From: Trueperaceae bacterium
Lineage (GTDB): Bacteria; Deinococcota; Deinococci; Deinococcales; Trueperaceae
Direction: 5' to 3'
DNA: 48,347 nucleotides
Assembly: GCA_020431825.1 (NCBI GenBank)
Contig: JAGQHN010000013.1
Span: forward strand, 1-48,347
The notes below the pieces were generated by a model, which was given only the letters and a program-made list of their open reading frames with translations, ran no database searches and was not told where the DNA came from. How positions within the stretch are numbered: the stretch's first letter is position 1; the number at the start of each line of letters is the position of its first letter. Positions 25,635 to 34,100 of the stretch are shown piece by piece. The position numbers and the translations under genes are program-made.

Positions 25635-27353
25635 TTGCATAGCGTTGTTGTAAACCTCAGATTTGTACTATTGGTGCTGCTTATCGGCGTATTGTCAGCC
25701 TGTAGTACAAGCGAATTGCCGACACAGGCAAACGAACCTAGCCCCTCTCATCTTACGACCGTTCAGATAAGTGCCGCAGATACTCGAGCAGATGTCGAGG
25801 CCAGATATGGGGGCTCGGTGCTGGTTTTTCGACCAGAAGCAGGGTTTGCTATTTTGGGCCTGGATCAAGAAGAAGGGGAACTCAGTACCCTTGCTACCGA
25901 AACCAGTGAAGATGCTTTTTCCAGTCCTGAAGTAAGTGCTTCTGGCTACAGTGCCTGGGCCGGAGGGTTTAGTGCCTGGGCGGGGGGCTGGTCAGCTTGG
26001 GCGGGCGGTTGGAGTGCCTGGGCGGGGGGGTCTGGAACCAGTGGCCCTAACGAAAACAATAATGCCTGGCAGCAGATCAAACTAAAAGAAGCGCATGCTG
26101 TGAGTCGAAACTTTGGTGACGGTGTGAAAGTTGCCGTTATTGATACCGGCTTTGATTTAGACCATCCGGTACTGGCAAATCACCTGGCACCCCGAAGCGA
26201 ATGGAAAGATTTTATTGATAATGATGATTATCCGGCAGAGCCAAATTCAGGACGGGGCCATGGCCACGGTACTGCAGTTGCAGGCATTGTGCTTCAGGTT
26301 GCGCCCAAGGCTACGATTTTACCCATTCGTGTCCTCGAGTCAGACGGTACTGGAGATCTCGATGATGTCATTGCCGCAATAGACTACGCCATAAGTCAGG
26401 GGGCTCGAGTTATCAATTTGTCGCTGGGTACCAATCAGTGGTCAAACTCGCTTTACCATATGCTTTATCTGGCCAAGCAGAGCAAAGTTTATGTGGTAGC
26501 GTCGGCTGGAAATTCTGGTCAGGGCTTAACTTACCCTGGCAATATGTCCTGGTACGCTGATACCCACCCCTATGTTGCCAGTGTCGGCAGTGTAGATGCA
26601 AATGGAGTTGTGTCTGACTTTTCTTCTTATCAGGGACATTTGTATGCTCTTGCGCCAGGTGAGGCCATTGCCAGCGCTTTTCCAGGCAAGCAAAGAGGGG
26701 CTTTTAGAGGTACAAGTTTTGCTGCACCTATGGTTTCTGGAGCGCTGGCTTTAGCAATAGGCGAAGACCCCAGCTATTCAGAAAGCTTGATTGCCAGAGT
26801 TTATCAAACGCGAGACAGTGGGGTCAGAGATAGAACCTTGGCGACTCGAGGGTTTGACCTGTGGCAGTACACGACCAATAATCCGGGTGTATTAGATGTA
26901 GAAAAGCTGATTCGCGAAATGCCAAACTTTAAAGAGCCTGTTTACACCATTAAAAATGTAAAAAGCAATAAATGTCTTGATGTCAGTGAGGGAAGTCAAA
27001 GTGATGGTGCCAGTATCATTCAGTGGGCTTGCAGTGGCAGTAAAAATCAGCAGTGGAAACTCGAGGTTTCTGGTGATTACTTTGAATTAAGAAGTCTTAG
27101 TAGCGATAAGCTAGTCAGTGTATCAGGTGCTTCTAAAAATAGTGGCGCCAATATTGATCAGTGGACAGATGTCAGTGGCGCTAATCAGCAGTGGGCTTTG
27201 CGCGGCGCAGGTACAGGGTTTGAAATCATTGCCAAGCACAGTAATAAATGTATAGATGTGGCCCAGGGTAGTACCAAAGACGGCGCCAATGTTATTCAGT
27301 GGGCCTGTCACGGAGGTCGCAATCAGGCATGGAGGCTCGAGCTTAGCAACTGA
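25635..27353 (+). CDS. S8 subtilisin-like protease lipoprotein with ricin-type lectin domain
   Basis: A surface serine protease. I prefer the TTG start at 25635 because GGAGG lies 5 nt before it and it gives a short lipoprotein signal ending in GVLSAC (Cys23). An ATG at 25563 in the same frame would add 24 residues ahead of the signal. A propeptide-like part is followed by four SAWAGG heptads (about 105-132). The catalytic domain has Asp170 (VIDTG), His211 (GHGHGT) and Ser361 (GTSFAAP). Residues about 446-572 form a ricin B/CBM13 lectin with three QxW motifs, for carbohydrate binding. It probably digests proteins at the cell surface while bound to glycan. Confidence 0.9.
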   Translation: MHSVVVNLRFVLLVLLIGVLSACSTSELPTQANEPSPSHLTTVQISAADTRADVEARYGGSVLVFRPEAGFAILGLDQEEGELSTLATETSEDAFSSPEVSASGYSAWAGGFSAWAGGWSAWAGGWSAWAGGSGTSGPNENNNAWQQIKLKEAHAVSRNFGDGVKVAVIDTGFDLDHPVLANHLAPRSEWKDFIDNDDYPAEPNSGRGHGHGTAVAGIVLQVAPKATILPIRVLESDGTGDLDDVIAAIDYAISQGARVINLSLGTNQWSNSLYHMLYLAKQSKVYVVASAGNSGQGLTYPGNMSWYADTHPYVASVGSVDANGVVSDFSSYQGHLYALAPGEAIASAFPGKQRGAFRGTSFAAPMVSGALALAIGEDPSYSESLIARVYQTRDSGVRDRTLATRGFDLWQYTTNNPGVLDVEKLIREMPNFKEPVYTIKNVKSNKCLDVSEGSQSDGASIIQWACSGSKNQQWKLEVSGDYFELRSLSSDKLVSVSGASKNSGANIDQWTDVSGANQQWALRGAGTGFEIIAKHSNKCIDVAQGSTKDGANVIQWACHGGRNQAWRLELSN

Positions 27354-27379
27354 GCTAAGAAAGCTTTATTAGCATTTAG

Positions 27380-27413
27380 ACTGACACCGCAACTTAATGC
27401 AGTGTCAGTTTTT
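27380..27413 (+). terminator. Intrinsic terminator after subtilase gene
   Basis: ACTGACAC (27380-27387) pairs with GTGTCAGT (27402-27409) and is followed by TTTTT. Confidence 0.75.
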
Positions 27414-27471
27414 GGTTTCACCGACGCTTTTGTGACAAATAGCAAGGCTTGGCTTTATATGATGGCTGTCT

Positions 27472-28815
27472 ATGCGTGTGGCAATCATTGGTGCTGGGAT
27501 TTCTGGATTAGCCACTGCATATTATTTAAGACAGGCGAAACCAGACTGGGAAATTCGTCTGTTTGAAAAAGATGATCAGGTCGGTGGCAAAGTTCGCTCG
27601 AGTCAAGAGAAGGGGTTTGTCTTTGACTGGGGGCCAAATGGCTTTTTGACCAATGTAGATGACACGCTTGATTTAGCCAAAAACTTAGGCCTAGCGGATC
27701 AGCTTCAAGTGGCCTCAGACCATGCCAGGCACCGGCTTTTATACAAACAGGGCAGGCTTTTTGACTTACCTGCATCGCCTCCCAAGCTGCTAAAAACCGG
27801 GCTTTTAAATCCTTATGCCAAGTTTCGTGCTTTGGCAGAGTTGAGTCTGGGTAAGGCCAGTTACACGGAAGAGTCCGTGTATGATTTTATGGCGCGTCAT
27901 TTTGGTAAAGGGGTGGCAGAAACCTTTGCGGGGCCAGCGGTTTTAGGCATTACGGCAGGCGATGCTAAAGAGCTGAGCCTGGACGCGCTTTTTCCACGGT
28001 TTAGAAAGCTCGAGCATGAGCACGGTAGCCTAATTAGGGCGATGATGGCAGCTCAGCAACAGGCAAAAGCTTCGTCACGTTCTTCACGCCTGACGAGTTT
28101 TAACGCAACGGGCGTGCAAGCCCTTAGCACGGCGCTGCGAGATGCCTTGTTACCCTGCATTAGAACTGCGCAAGAGTTAAAACTTGTTTCTTTAGAACAG
28201 GGTGAATACTGGCTCGAGTTTGCAGATGGCAGTGTTTACACTGCTGACAAGCTTATTCTTGCGACGCCCACCTTTGTGATGGCTCGATTGCTCACCGACC
28301 TGGCGCCTGTAGCAGCGGCAGAACTGGGCAGCATTCCCTATGCAGATGTGGTGGTTATAGGTTTGGGCTATGACCGCATAGATGTACCTCAACCCCTGGA
28401 TGCTTTTGGTTTTCTGGTGGCTCGAGGCGAAGCGGTGCGGAGTTTAGGCGTGCTTTATAGCTCCTCGATTTTTCCTGATCAGGCTGAAAGTGACAAAGTT
28501 ATGCTGCGGGTAATATGCGGCGGTAGTCTGGATCCTGAGTTTATTGGCCTGAGTGATATCGAAATGCTCGAGGTGGTCAGGCATGACCTGAGCATAGCCA
28601 TGGGCATTACGGCAAAGCCTGAGTTTCAGCAAATCGTTCGCTGGCCAAGGGGAATTCCCCAGTACACTTTAGGACACGGCAAAAAGGTTGCCCAAATAAT
28701 GCATGAGATAAAGTCGCTATCAGGTTTGCACCTAGTTGGCAATGCTTTTTACGGGGTTGGGGTCAATGACGCTGTTAGAGATGCCAGGCGGGTTGTTGCT
28801 GAGCTGACAACCTAA
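27472..28815 (+). CDS. hemY: Protoporphyrinogen oxidase (coproporphyrinogen III oxidase type)
   Basis: A 447-residue FAD flavoprotein of the HemY/HemG oxygen-dependent porphyrinogen oxidase family, in haem biosynthesis. The FAD dinucleotide fold VAIIGAGISGLATAYYL is at 2-18. GPNGFLTNVDDTLDLA (about 61-76) and the C-terminal FAD motif GLHLVGNAFYGVGVNDAVRDA (from about 418) are typical. No signal peptide is present, so it should be soluble or membrane-associated in the cytoplasm. Whether it oxidises protoporphyrinogen or coproporphyrinogen (HemY of monoderms) cannot be told from sequence. No other haem gene is adjacent. The Shine-Dalgarno is weak. Confidence 0.92.
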   Translation: MRVAIIGAGISGLATAYYLRQAKPDWEIRLFEKDDQVGGKVRSSQEKGFVFDWGPNGFLTNVDDTLDLAKNLGLADQLQVASDHARHRLLYKQGRLFDLPASPPKLLKTGLLNPYAKFRALAELSLGKASYTEESVYDFMARHFGKGVAETFAGPAVLGITAGDAKELSLDALFPRFRKLEHEHGSLIRAMMAAQQQAKASSRSSRLTSFNATGVQALSTALRDALLPCIRTAQELKLVSLEQGEYWLEFADGSVYTADKLILATPTFVMARLLTDLAPVAAAELGSIPYADVVVIGLGYDRIDVPQPLDAFGFLVARGEAVRSLGVLYSSSIFPDQAESDKVMLRVICGGSLDPEFIGLSDIEMLEVVRHDLSIAMGITAKPEFQQIVRWPRGIPQYTLGHGKKVAQIMHEIKSLSGLHLVGNAFYGVGVNDAVRDARRVVAELTT

Positions 28816-28832
28816 CGTGTACAAAGAAAAAG

Positions 28833-28858
28833 GTCCCACATAACATAAGCTGTGGGAC
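28833..28858 (-). terminator. Hairpin with T-run on minus strand, 3' of hemY
   Basis: GTCCCACA (28833-28840) pairs with TGTGGGAC (28851-28858). The T-run (CTTTTTC) lies on the minus-strand side, opposite to hemY. As no minus-strand gene enters here, it may simply stabilise the hemY 3' end. Confidence 0.4.
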
Positions 28859-29082
28859 TGAGAGGGTTGGGTTTACAAAGTGTATATTAACTAAGTCATT
28901 TGTGCAAGTTCTCACATTTTGGTAACTTAACTATCGCTCTGTCTTGCCTCAAAATAGTCTGAAAAGCCGTATTCGAACTATCCAACATTCTTCTCAAGAA
29001 GTTTTCGGTAGAGTGACCCATCAATGCTGAAACCCTAGAAAATCAGTGTTGCAGGCCTATTTGGCCAAGTTAGGAGTACAGC

Positions 29083-29508
29083 ATGAGTGCAAAAACAGGT
29101 GATACAGTTAAAGTTCATTACCGCGGCACCCTCGATGATGGTAGCCAATTTGATTCTTCTGCAGGCCGTGAACCCCTCGAGTTTCGCTTAGGCACCGGGC
29201 AGGTTATAAAAGGGTTTGATGATGCCGTAACAGGCATGAACCCAGGAGATAAAAAGACCGTTCATATTCCCGCGGATGACGCCTATGGTCAGCACCGCGC
29301 TGACATGATGGTACAAATACAGCGGGAGCAAATTCCCGCTGATATTAATCTCGAACTGGGTATGCAGCTAATGATGCAAGGGCAAAATGGTCAGCCCATT
29401 CCAGTAAAAGTTACGGACATTCAAGAAGATGTGGTAACGCTAGATGCCAACCATGAACTTGCGGGTCAAGATTTGACCTTTGAACTCGAGCTTGTTGCTA
29501 TAGCTTAG
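29083..29508 (+). CDS. slyD: FKBP-type peptidyl-prolyl isomerase, SlyD-like
   Basis: A 141-residue FKBP-fold prolyl isomerase with an insert-in-flap chaperone domain. It begins KTGDTVKVHYRGTLDDG with the FDSS and GQVIKGFDDAVTGM (about 46-59) motifs, then the insert domain (about 70-120). It lacks the His/Cys-rich C-terminal tail of E. coli SlyD, so no metal-carrier role is suggested. It is cytoplasmic, with a TAGGAG ribosome-binding site, and ends at a T-rich terminator. Confidence 0.9.
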   Translation: MSAKTGDTVKVHYRGTLDDGSQFDSSAGREPLEFRLGTGQVIKGFDDAVTGMNPGDKKTVHIPADDAYGQHRADMMVQIQREQIPADINLELGMQLMMQGQNGQPIPVKVTDIQEDVVTLDANHELAGQDLTFELELVAIA

Positions 29509-29524
29509 GCTCGAGGCTCACGCT

Positions 29525-29555
29525 AAGAAGGTGGCTTTGGCCATCTTCTTTTTTT
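29525..29555. terminator. Bidirectional terminator after slyD-like gene
   Basis: AAGAAGGTGGC (29525-29535) pairs with GCCATCTTCTT (29540-29550), with one G-T wobble, and is followed by TTTTT. It also ends the convergent minus-strand gene, whose stop lies inside the T-run. Confidence 0.8.
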
Positions 29556-30417
29556 ACCAGCGGTAGTGCCGAATATGCTCACCGCGCTCGGCAATTTCAC
29601 TCATTGATTTTATCCCGACTTCGATATGAATATCGGTAAATTCACGAAAGACAGCCTTGGCAGATTCTTTGGTTTTTATGCCGTCACGCCTTAACGGGAG
29701 GTCCGAGACAAGCAGCAGGGCGCCAATCGGTACTTTGCTGGCAAAGCCAACTGAAAAAAGCGTAGCGGTTTCCATTTCTATGGCGAGGGCGCGCTCTTCG
29801 TAAAGTTGTTTCTTAAATTTTTCGTCAAATTCCCAAAAGCGATAATCTGTGGTGTGAATGACGCCTGTACGGTAATCATGACCATTCTCGACCACAATTT
29901 GAGATACGAATTTTTGAATTTTAAAGGTGGGTAGGGCAGGAACCTGGGGTGGCATAAAGTGTCTCGAGGCCCCTTCATCGCGAATTGCTGCGGTAGGCAA
30001 AATAAAGTCGCCTACTTTAAGGGAGCGGTGCAGACCGCCGCAAATGCCCAGAAAAAGGACAGCCTTTGGGTCAGCGGTTGCCAGTATCTCAATAATAAGC
30101 GCAGCAACAGGTGAACCAATCGAAAAGTTAATGATGGAGACCCCTTTTTTCTTACTGTGGGCAGCGGTCATGGCACTACCTTCGCTTAGTTCGGCGTCAT
30201 CACAAAGGTTGGCAAAGCGGTCCATATAGTGAGCAAAATTGGTCAGAATGATTTGTTTTTGATAGGCCTCAGGTGCTGTACCCGTGTAGCGTTCCAAAAT
30301 ATCGGCAGCAATTTTCCATTTTTCAGGATTGGCATAAATCAAGTTAGGGTTACTGGACTCAAAATCGTCTTCGGGAATAGGTTTGTGAAACGGATCAATG
30401 GGTTCTTTGGTATCCAT
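29554..30417 (-). CDS. AMP nucleosidase-like protein (Amn family, short form)
   Basis: A 287-residue phosphorylase-superfamily protein of the AMN-like group, shorter than E. coli AMP nucleosidase (about 484 residues). It is probably a nucleotide/nucleoside glycosidase in purine salvage. Key stretches are ILTNFAHYMDRFA (about 57-69), FSIGSPVAALIIEIL (about 97-111), FLGICGGLHRSLKVGDFILP (about 121-140, the phosphorylase-type glycine region) and ALAIEMETATLFSVGF (about 212-227, the ribose-binding Glu-Met-Glu motif). The length matches the short AMN-like family. No neighbours share its pathway. Confidence 0.85.
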   Translation of the reverse strand: MDTKEPIDPFHKPIPEDDFESSNPNLIYANPEKWKIAADILERYTGTAPEAYQKQIILTNFAHYMDRFANLCDDAELSEGSAMTAAHSKKKGVSIINFSIGSPVAALIIEILATADPKAVLFLGICGGLHRSLKVGDFILPTAAIRDEGASRHFMPPQVPALPTFKIQKFVSQIVVENGHDYRTGVIHTTDYRFWEFDEKFKKQLYEERALAIEMETATLFSVGFASKVPIGALLLVSDLPLRRDGIKTKESAKAVFREFTDIHIEVGIKSMSEIAERGEHIRHYRW

Positions 30418-30481
30418 ATCTCAAACTATAGGATAGCGCCCACTTCTACAAGGGCAAAACCCCACTTGTGACCGCTGCGCT

Positions 30482-30508
30482 TTGGCAAATGACCCCGAAA
30501 CCTATACT
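30482..30508 (+). promoter_or_regulatory. Possible promoter of lipoprotein gene
   Basis: TTGGCA (30482-30487) and TATACT (30503-30508), with a short 15-nt spacer, lie upstream of the ATG at 30540. Confidence 0.4.
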
Positions 30509-30539
30509 GAAAGGGAAAATCTAGCTTGGAGAGCAGTTC

Positions 30540-31556
30540 ATGAATTCATCCCGTTTAATGCTTTTCGCTCTTTTGACATTGCTGGTCTTGCTTAGCGCTT
30601 GTCAGCAAACCGTCAAAGCGCCCCCCCAAGTAAGCACTGTCAGTTATTTTGAAAGTATCAGTCTGGACGCTGTTTCAGGGCAAGCCTGGACCAAAGCATC
30701 CTTAAGCAATCGCTATGACAATATGGTGGTTGTCTGCACCGTTCACCGCCTTAATAATGATTTGCCAGAACTTGTGCGGGTGCGCAATGCCGCAGGCTCG
30801 AGCTTTGAGGTACGCCTGCAAAACCCCTCAGGTTCAACGCTTAAAGCTGAAAGGGTCTACTGCCTTGTTGCCGAAGAGGGTGTCTGGAAACTGCCAGATG
30901 GGCTTAAATTTGAGGCCAGACGCTTTACCAGTAAAGTAACCAATTATTTTACCCAGGATGCAGACGGTGCTGGAGCCTGGTCAGGTAACGGTACCAGAGT
31001 TAACTATGGGCAAACCTATACGAGTCCGGTCATTTTAGGACAGGTCATGACTTTTAATGACCCTAAATGGTCGGTTTTCTGGAGTCAGGGAGAGCCAAAA
31101 GATACCAAGGATGGTGCCCGGCCTCCTGCTTCTGCGACCGCACTTTATATTGGTAAGCACGTGGGTGAAGATAGTAATACGAGTAGGGCCGATGAGACCC
31201 TGGGCTATATGGTGTTTGAAGCCTCAAACGCTTCAAAGTTAGACGGTATTGCCTACGAAGTGCAACTGGGCCCTGACGCCATTTATGGTAAAGGCAATGA
31301 ATTTCCTGGCGGTACAAATCGCTTTAGAACCAGTTTTGCTGCTGCTCCTGCATTTGCCGTAGTCACCCATACAGGTATGGACGGGTTTGATGGTGCCTGG
31401 GCTGTACTGGACGGTGAAACAGCCATTGTGAGAGATGCTTTGCAACTGATTATGCAAGAAGATCAGCTTAAAGATGTCGAGCAGTGGCATCTCTCTGAAC
31501 AAGTAGGCTACTTTGTTGCCGAAAAAGAACTTAATCTTATGTTGGAAAGACCCTAA
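30540..31556 (+). CDS. Lipoprotein of unknown function
   Basis: A 338-residue lipoprotein: the signal MNSSRLMLFALLTLLVLLSAC ends in the lipobox LLSAC (Cys21). Two similar beta-rich modules are visible, one at about 35-125 (ending YCLVAEEGVWKLPDGLKFEA) and one at about 130-335 with WSVFWSQGEP and GYMVFEAS. Modules of this kind occur in secreted proteins of environmental bacteria, but I cannot assign a function. It is followed by a terminator and stands alone. The ribosome-binding site is GGAGAG. Confidence 0.8.
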   Translation: MNSSRLMLFALLTLLVLLSACQQTVKAPPQVSTVSYFESISLDAVSGQAWTKASLSNRYDNMVVVCTVHRLNNDLPELVRVRNAAGSSFEVRLQNPSGSTLKAERVYCLVAEEGVWKLPDGLKFEARRFTSKVTNYFTQDADGAGAWSGNGTRVNYGQTYTSPVILGQVMTFNDPKWSVFWSQGEPKDTKDGARPPASATALYIGKHVGEDSNTSRADETLGYMVFEASNASKLDGIAYEVQLGPDAIYGKGNEFPGGTNRFRTSFAAAPAFAVVTHTGMDGFDGAWAVLDGETAIVRDALQLIMQEDQLKDVEQWHLSEQVGYFVAEKELNLMLERP

Positions 31557-31564
31557 ACAAAGAT

Positions 31565-31594
31565 AAAAGGGCCCCAAGTCAGGGAGCCCTTTTT
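31565..31594. terminator. Intrinsic terminator
   Basis: AAAAGGGC (31565-31572) pairs with GCCCTTTT (31586-31593), with a further CCC/GGG pairing inside. The T-run is part of the stem end, and it may work for both converging genes. Confidence 0.65.
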
Positions 31595-31605
31595 AGAAAT
31601 AAAAG

Positions 31606-31830
31606 TTAGGCCTGTAAAGCAGCAGAGTAGTAATAGGTATAAAGCGGCTTGTCAAACGTATCGGCCTGAATACAAACTTTACGGATAAGATTCTGGAACT
31701 CGAGGGCGCTTAAAACGTTCTCGAGTTGTCCATTTTCAGGAGCTTTGGCAAAGCTGCTTACAATATCTTCGGCAGTACACCTCGGGTTGGCTTCGACAAA
31801 TTGCCAAATAACATATTCTAACTGGGTCAT
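31606..31830 (-). CDS. Small hypothetical protein, winged-helix-like
   Basis: A 74-residue protein. It begins with MTQLEYVIWQFVEANPRC, then AEDIVSSF and LENVLSALEFQNLIRKV, a pattern like a small winged-helix (helix-helix-recognition) domain. The ribosome-binding site AAAGGAG is excellent, so it is likely real. The function may be regulatory but no partner is evident. Confidence 0.65.
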   Translation of the reverse strand: MTQLEYVIWQFVEANPRCTAEDIVSSFAKAPENGQLENVLSALEFQNLIRKVCIQADTFDKPLYTYYYSAALQA

Positions 31831-31882
31831 ACAGGCTCCTTTCAGAAAATGACTATTAGCTATGAGAGTACTTGAAAACGAA

Positions 31883-31904
31883 AAATCTAACGAAGTTTAG
31901 ATTT
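31883..31904 (-). promoter_or_regulatory. Terminator-like hairpin in leader of the 74-residue gene
   Basis: AAATCTAA (31883-31890) and TTAGATTT (31897-31904) form a perfect stem. On the minus strand it is followed by TTTTTCG, as in an attenuator, and lies about 50 nt upstream of the ATG at 31830. Confidence 0.4.
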
Positions 31905-31985
31905 GAATGCTAAGTATAACAAAGATTTTTCTTACAATTCTGAGAGCCATTTGTCCTAACTTGCGCTATTACTTTCAAAAGAAAA

Positions 31986-32008
31986 GAAAGCCAGCTCGGC
32001 TGGCTTTC
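31986..32008 (-). terminator. Intrinsic terminator of beta-helix lipoprotein gene
   Basis: GAAAGCCAGC (31986-31995) pairs with GCTGGCTTTC (31999-32008). The minus-strand T-rich tail follows the stop of the gene at 32036. Confidence 0.75.
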
Positions 32009-32035
32009 TACATTTTGGATTATAAAAATTAGAAA

Positions 32036-33775
32036 CTACTGTTTTTCGTAAGCTCCCATATCGACTCGAGCATTACCATTGGCATCTCCGTCTACAATGC
32101 GGGTTCTGCCCATAAAGTCAAAAGGTTCTAAGCTGGCTGTATTTTGACCTTTGTCGATGACTGGTGACGTTGCCTGTAGATCCAGATCATCATCAATCGT
32201 TCCAAGTAGGGCATCTACGCCATCAAAGTCTACAAATTGCGGGGCAACATTGCGGTTGTTTCCACCATTGCTAAAGGTGCTAATGCCGCCATCACAATTG
32301 GCAACTACGCCAGCACCCAAAATATTTCGTACATCGCTAAAACTTATATCTACCAGCCCACTACCCAGGCATATCTCATTAAAGCCGGTAGTGTCAGTGC
32401 TGTTCCACATAATGCTGTTGACTATACTCATATCAAAGACACCAGCAAAGTTGAGAGGTTCGGTGTAGATAGATCCTCCCTTGCTTGCGGCAGAGTTTCT
32501 GCTAAAGCTGATATGGACCATATCGATATCGAGAGTACCACCGCTGAAATTGGGAAAGTTATAAATGGCACCGCCGTCATTGAGCGCTGTATTGCCCGAA
32601 AAAACAGTATTGGTGATACTGCTTGCTAGCGTTGTTCCTGCTGCTAAACCACCATTAATCTCATTGGCAATGGCTCCACCACCCGAAGCACTGTTCCCGT
32701 AAAATCCAACATCCAGAAGGGTTGGGCCACTAATCAGGTTAAAGATGGCACCACCCCAGACCGCTGCGTTATTCGCGACAAAACTCAAGTCTGTTAGGCT
32801 TGGATTACTATCATCGTTTTGAATTGCACCGCCGTGCCAGTCAGCTTGATTAAGTTCAAAAATACCACCAGTGATGCTGATATCACTCTCGTTGTTATAA
32901 ATTCCGCCACCATAATCAGCCGAGTTATCAGTAAACTGAATATCGATCATGGTTAGATTGCTAAGAATGTTATAAATCCCACCACCCCAACCGGGGATGC
33001 TTTGTGCTTCATTACCAATAAAAGCTACATGAGTATAAGAAGAATTGCTATACAGATTGTAAACAGCACCGCCTAAAGCTGCAGCATTGCCACGAAAGAC
33101 CAGATTTGCCAGTCTTGGACTGCATTCAAAGGTGGCTGAACCATTACAGTAGAGACCACTGCCTCCAGGTGCGCCATTCTTACCTGCGGTGATGCGAAAA
33201 CCATCTAATACGGTAGAATCAGTAAAGGCCGTGGCTGAACCGGCTGCATCAACATAAACCACATGCTGACTGTTCGTACCTACAATGTCCGCAGGATTGG
33301 CGATAATGCCATCACTATTAGGATCAACATCATTTTGCTCGAGGTCGCCGCTCAAAATCGTTTTATAGGTCTCAGTATCCCGCGCAAACAATAACAGCTC
33401 TCGAGCCCCACCGACACCACCCGCACCTACACCATCAAAGCCACCGTACATATTTACGCCTTCAATCAGGTAAAAGGATTCTGTAGCGTCGTTATTGCTG
33501 ACAGTTAAGCCTTCATCTGGAAAATATACGCCCGCAGCGACCCAGATAGGGGCTGGGCAAATGCCTGAGCGTACACAATCAAGGGCATCTTGTAAGTAGG
33601 TAAAGGCATTGGCCCAGTTGGTGCCATCGTTGGCACCAACAGCATCTTTATCGACGTAGGTGCGGCTGAGTAAAAAGGCCTGGGACTCGAGTGTTTGGTC
33701 GGGTGCTTTGGTTTGGGTGCAGGCGCCCAATAAAAAGGCGAGACTAAGTACGAATACTAGCGAAAAGCGTTTCAT
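32036..33775 (-). CDS. Right-handed beta-helix / polymorphic-membrane-protein-like lipoprotein
   Basis: A 579-residue surface protein. The signal ends in the lipobox LLGAC (Cys19). An N-terminal part (TYVDKDAVGANDGTNWANAFTYLQDAL, about 40-66) starts a parallel beta-helix made of repeated GGAIYN/GGGIYN turns between about 200 and 450. Similar proteins are adhesins or polysaccharide-binding proteins, but no catalytic residues are evident. Its promoter carries the 11-bp direct repeats at 33895-33922. The ribosome-binding site is AAGGAG. The function is unknown beyond surface location. Confidence 0.82.
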   Translation of the reverse strand: MKRFSLVFVLSLAFLLGACTQTKAPDQTLESQAFLLSRTYVDKDAVGANDGTNWANAFTYLQDALDCVRSGICPAPIWVAAGVYFPDEGLTVSNNDATESFYLIEGVNMYGGFDGVGAGGVGGARELLLFARDTETYKTILSGDLEQNDVDPNSDGIIANPADIVGTNSQHVVYVDAAGSATAFTDSTVLDGFRITAGKNGAPGGSGLYCNGSATFECSPRLANLVFRGNAAALGGAVYNLYSNSSYTHVAFIGNEAQSIPGWGGGIYNILSNLTMIDIQFTDNSADYGGGIYNNESDISITGGIFELNQADWHGGAIQNDDSNPSLTDLSFVANNAAVWGGAIFNLISGPTLLDVGFYGNSASGGGAIANEINGGLAAGTTLASSITNTVFSGNTALNDGGAIYNFPNFSGGTLDIDMVHISFSRNSAASKGGSIYTEPLNFAGVFDMSIVNSIMWNSTDTTGFNEICLGSGLVDISFSDVRNILGAGVVANCDGGISTFSNGGNNRNVAPQFVDFDGVDALLGTIDDDLDLQATSPVIDKGQNTASLEPFDFMGRTRIVDGDANGNARVDMGAYEKQ

Positions 33776-33881
33776 TTTCTTCTCCTTTGTGAGTTTTTAG
33801 GGTTTTGTTGAGCAAAGTTGATAGGGCTAGCAGTTGCTTTCTGATACATACTTACCTCTTTTCTCTCGTTTGAGATGAGTT

Positions 33882-33922
33882 AGTATGGGCTAAGGGTCTT
33901 AACAAGGTCTTTACAAGGTCTT
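33882..33922 (-). promoter_or_regulatory. Three 11-bp-spaced direct repeats plus -10 (SARP/Pho-type box)
   Basis: On the minus strand AAGACC occurs at 33922-33917, 33911-33906 and 33900-33895, exactly 11 bp apart, each within GTAAAGACC or GTTAAGACC. Seven nt after the last repeat is CATACT (33887-33882), a fair -10. The same repeat and 7-nt spacing recur upstream of the protease-like gene (36283-36312). Confidence 0.6.
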
Positions 33923-33941
33923 TACGAAACTGGCAAAACAA

Positions 33942-33964
33942 AACCCGTCTTATTAGGACGGGTT
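33942..33964 (-). terminator. Intrinsic terminator
   Basis: AACCCGTC (33942-33949) pairs with GACGGGTT (33957-33964). The minus-strand tail TTTTGTTTT follows. It should end transcription from the small lipoprotein gene at 34101. Confidence 0.7.
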
Positions 33965-34100
33965 CTAGATAAATTTTGCAGCGCAAAGTAGGCGTTTAGG
34001 TAAAGGCAATCCCTGTTTCACGAATACATTTTACGAGAGGTTGGGATAAGCTTTTAGACAGGTTATTAGGCATAATTCAGAGTTCCGTGCCAGGACTGTT

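Larger units (their letters stand above)
33776..34100. other. Intergenic region with promoter repeats
   Basis: This 325-nt stretch holds the terminator of the upstream lipoprotein (33942-33964), the direct-repeat activator site (33895-33922) and a possible -10 (minus strand CATACT, 33887-33882). No gene was found in it. Confidence 0.6.

Noticed and set aside
33895-33925. The 11-bp direct repeats as a simple terminator or slippage repeat
   Set aside because: The repeats are not self-complementary here, and the same word with the same spacing recurs before another gene, which favours a protein-binding site.
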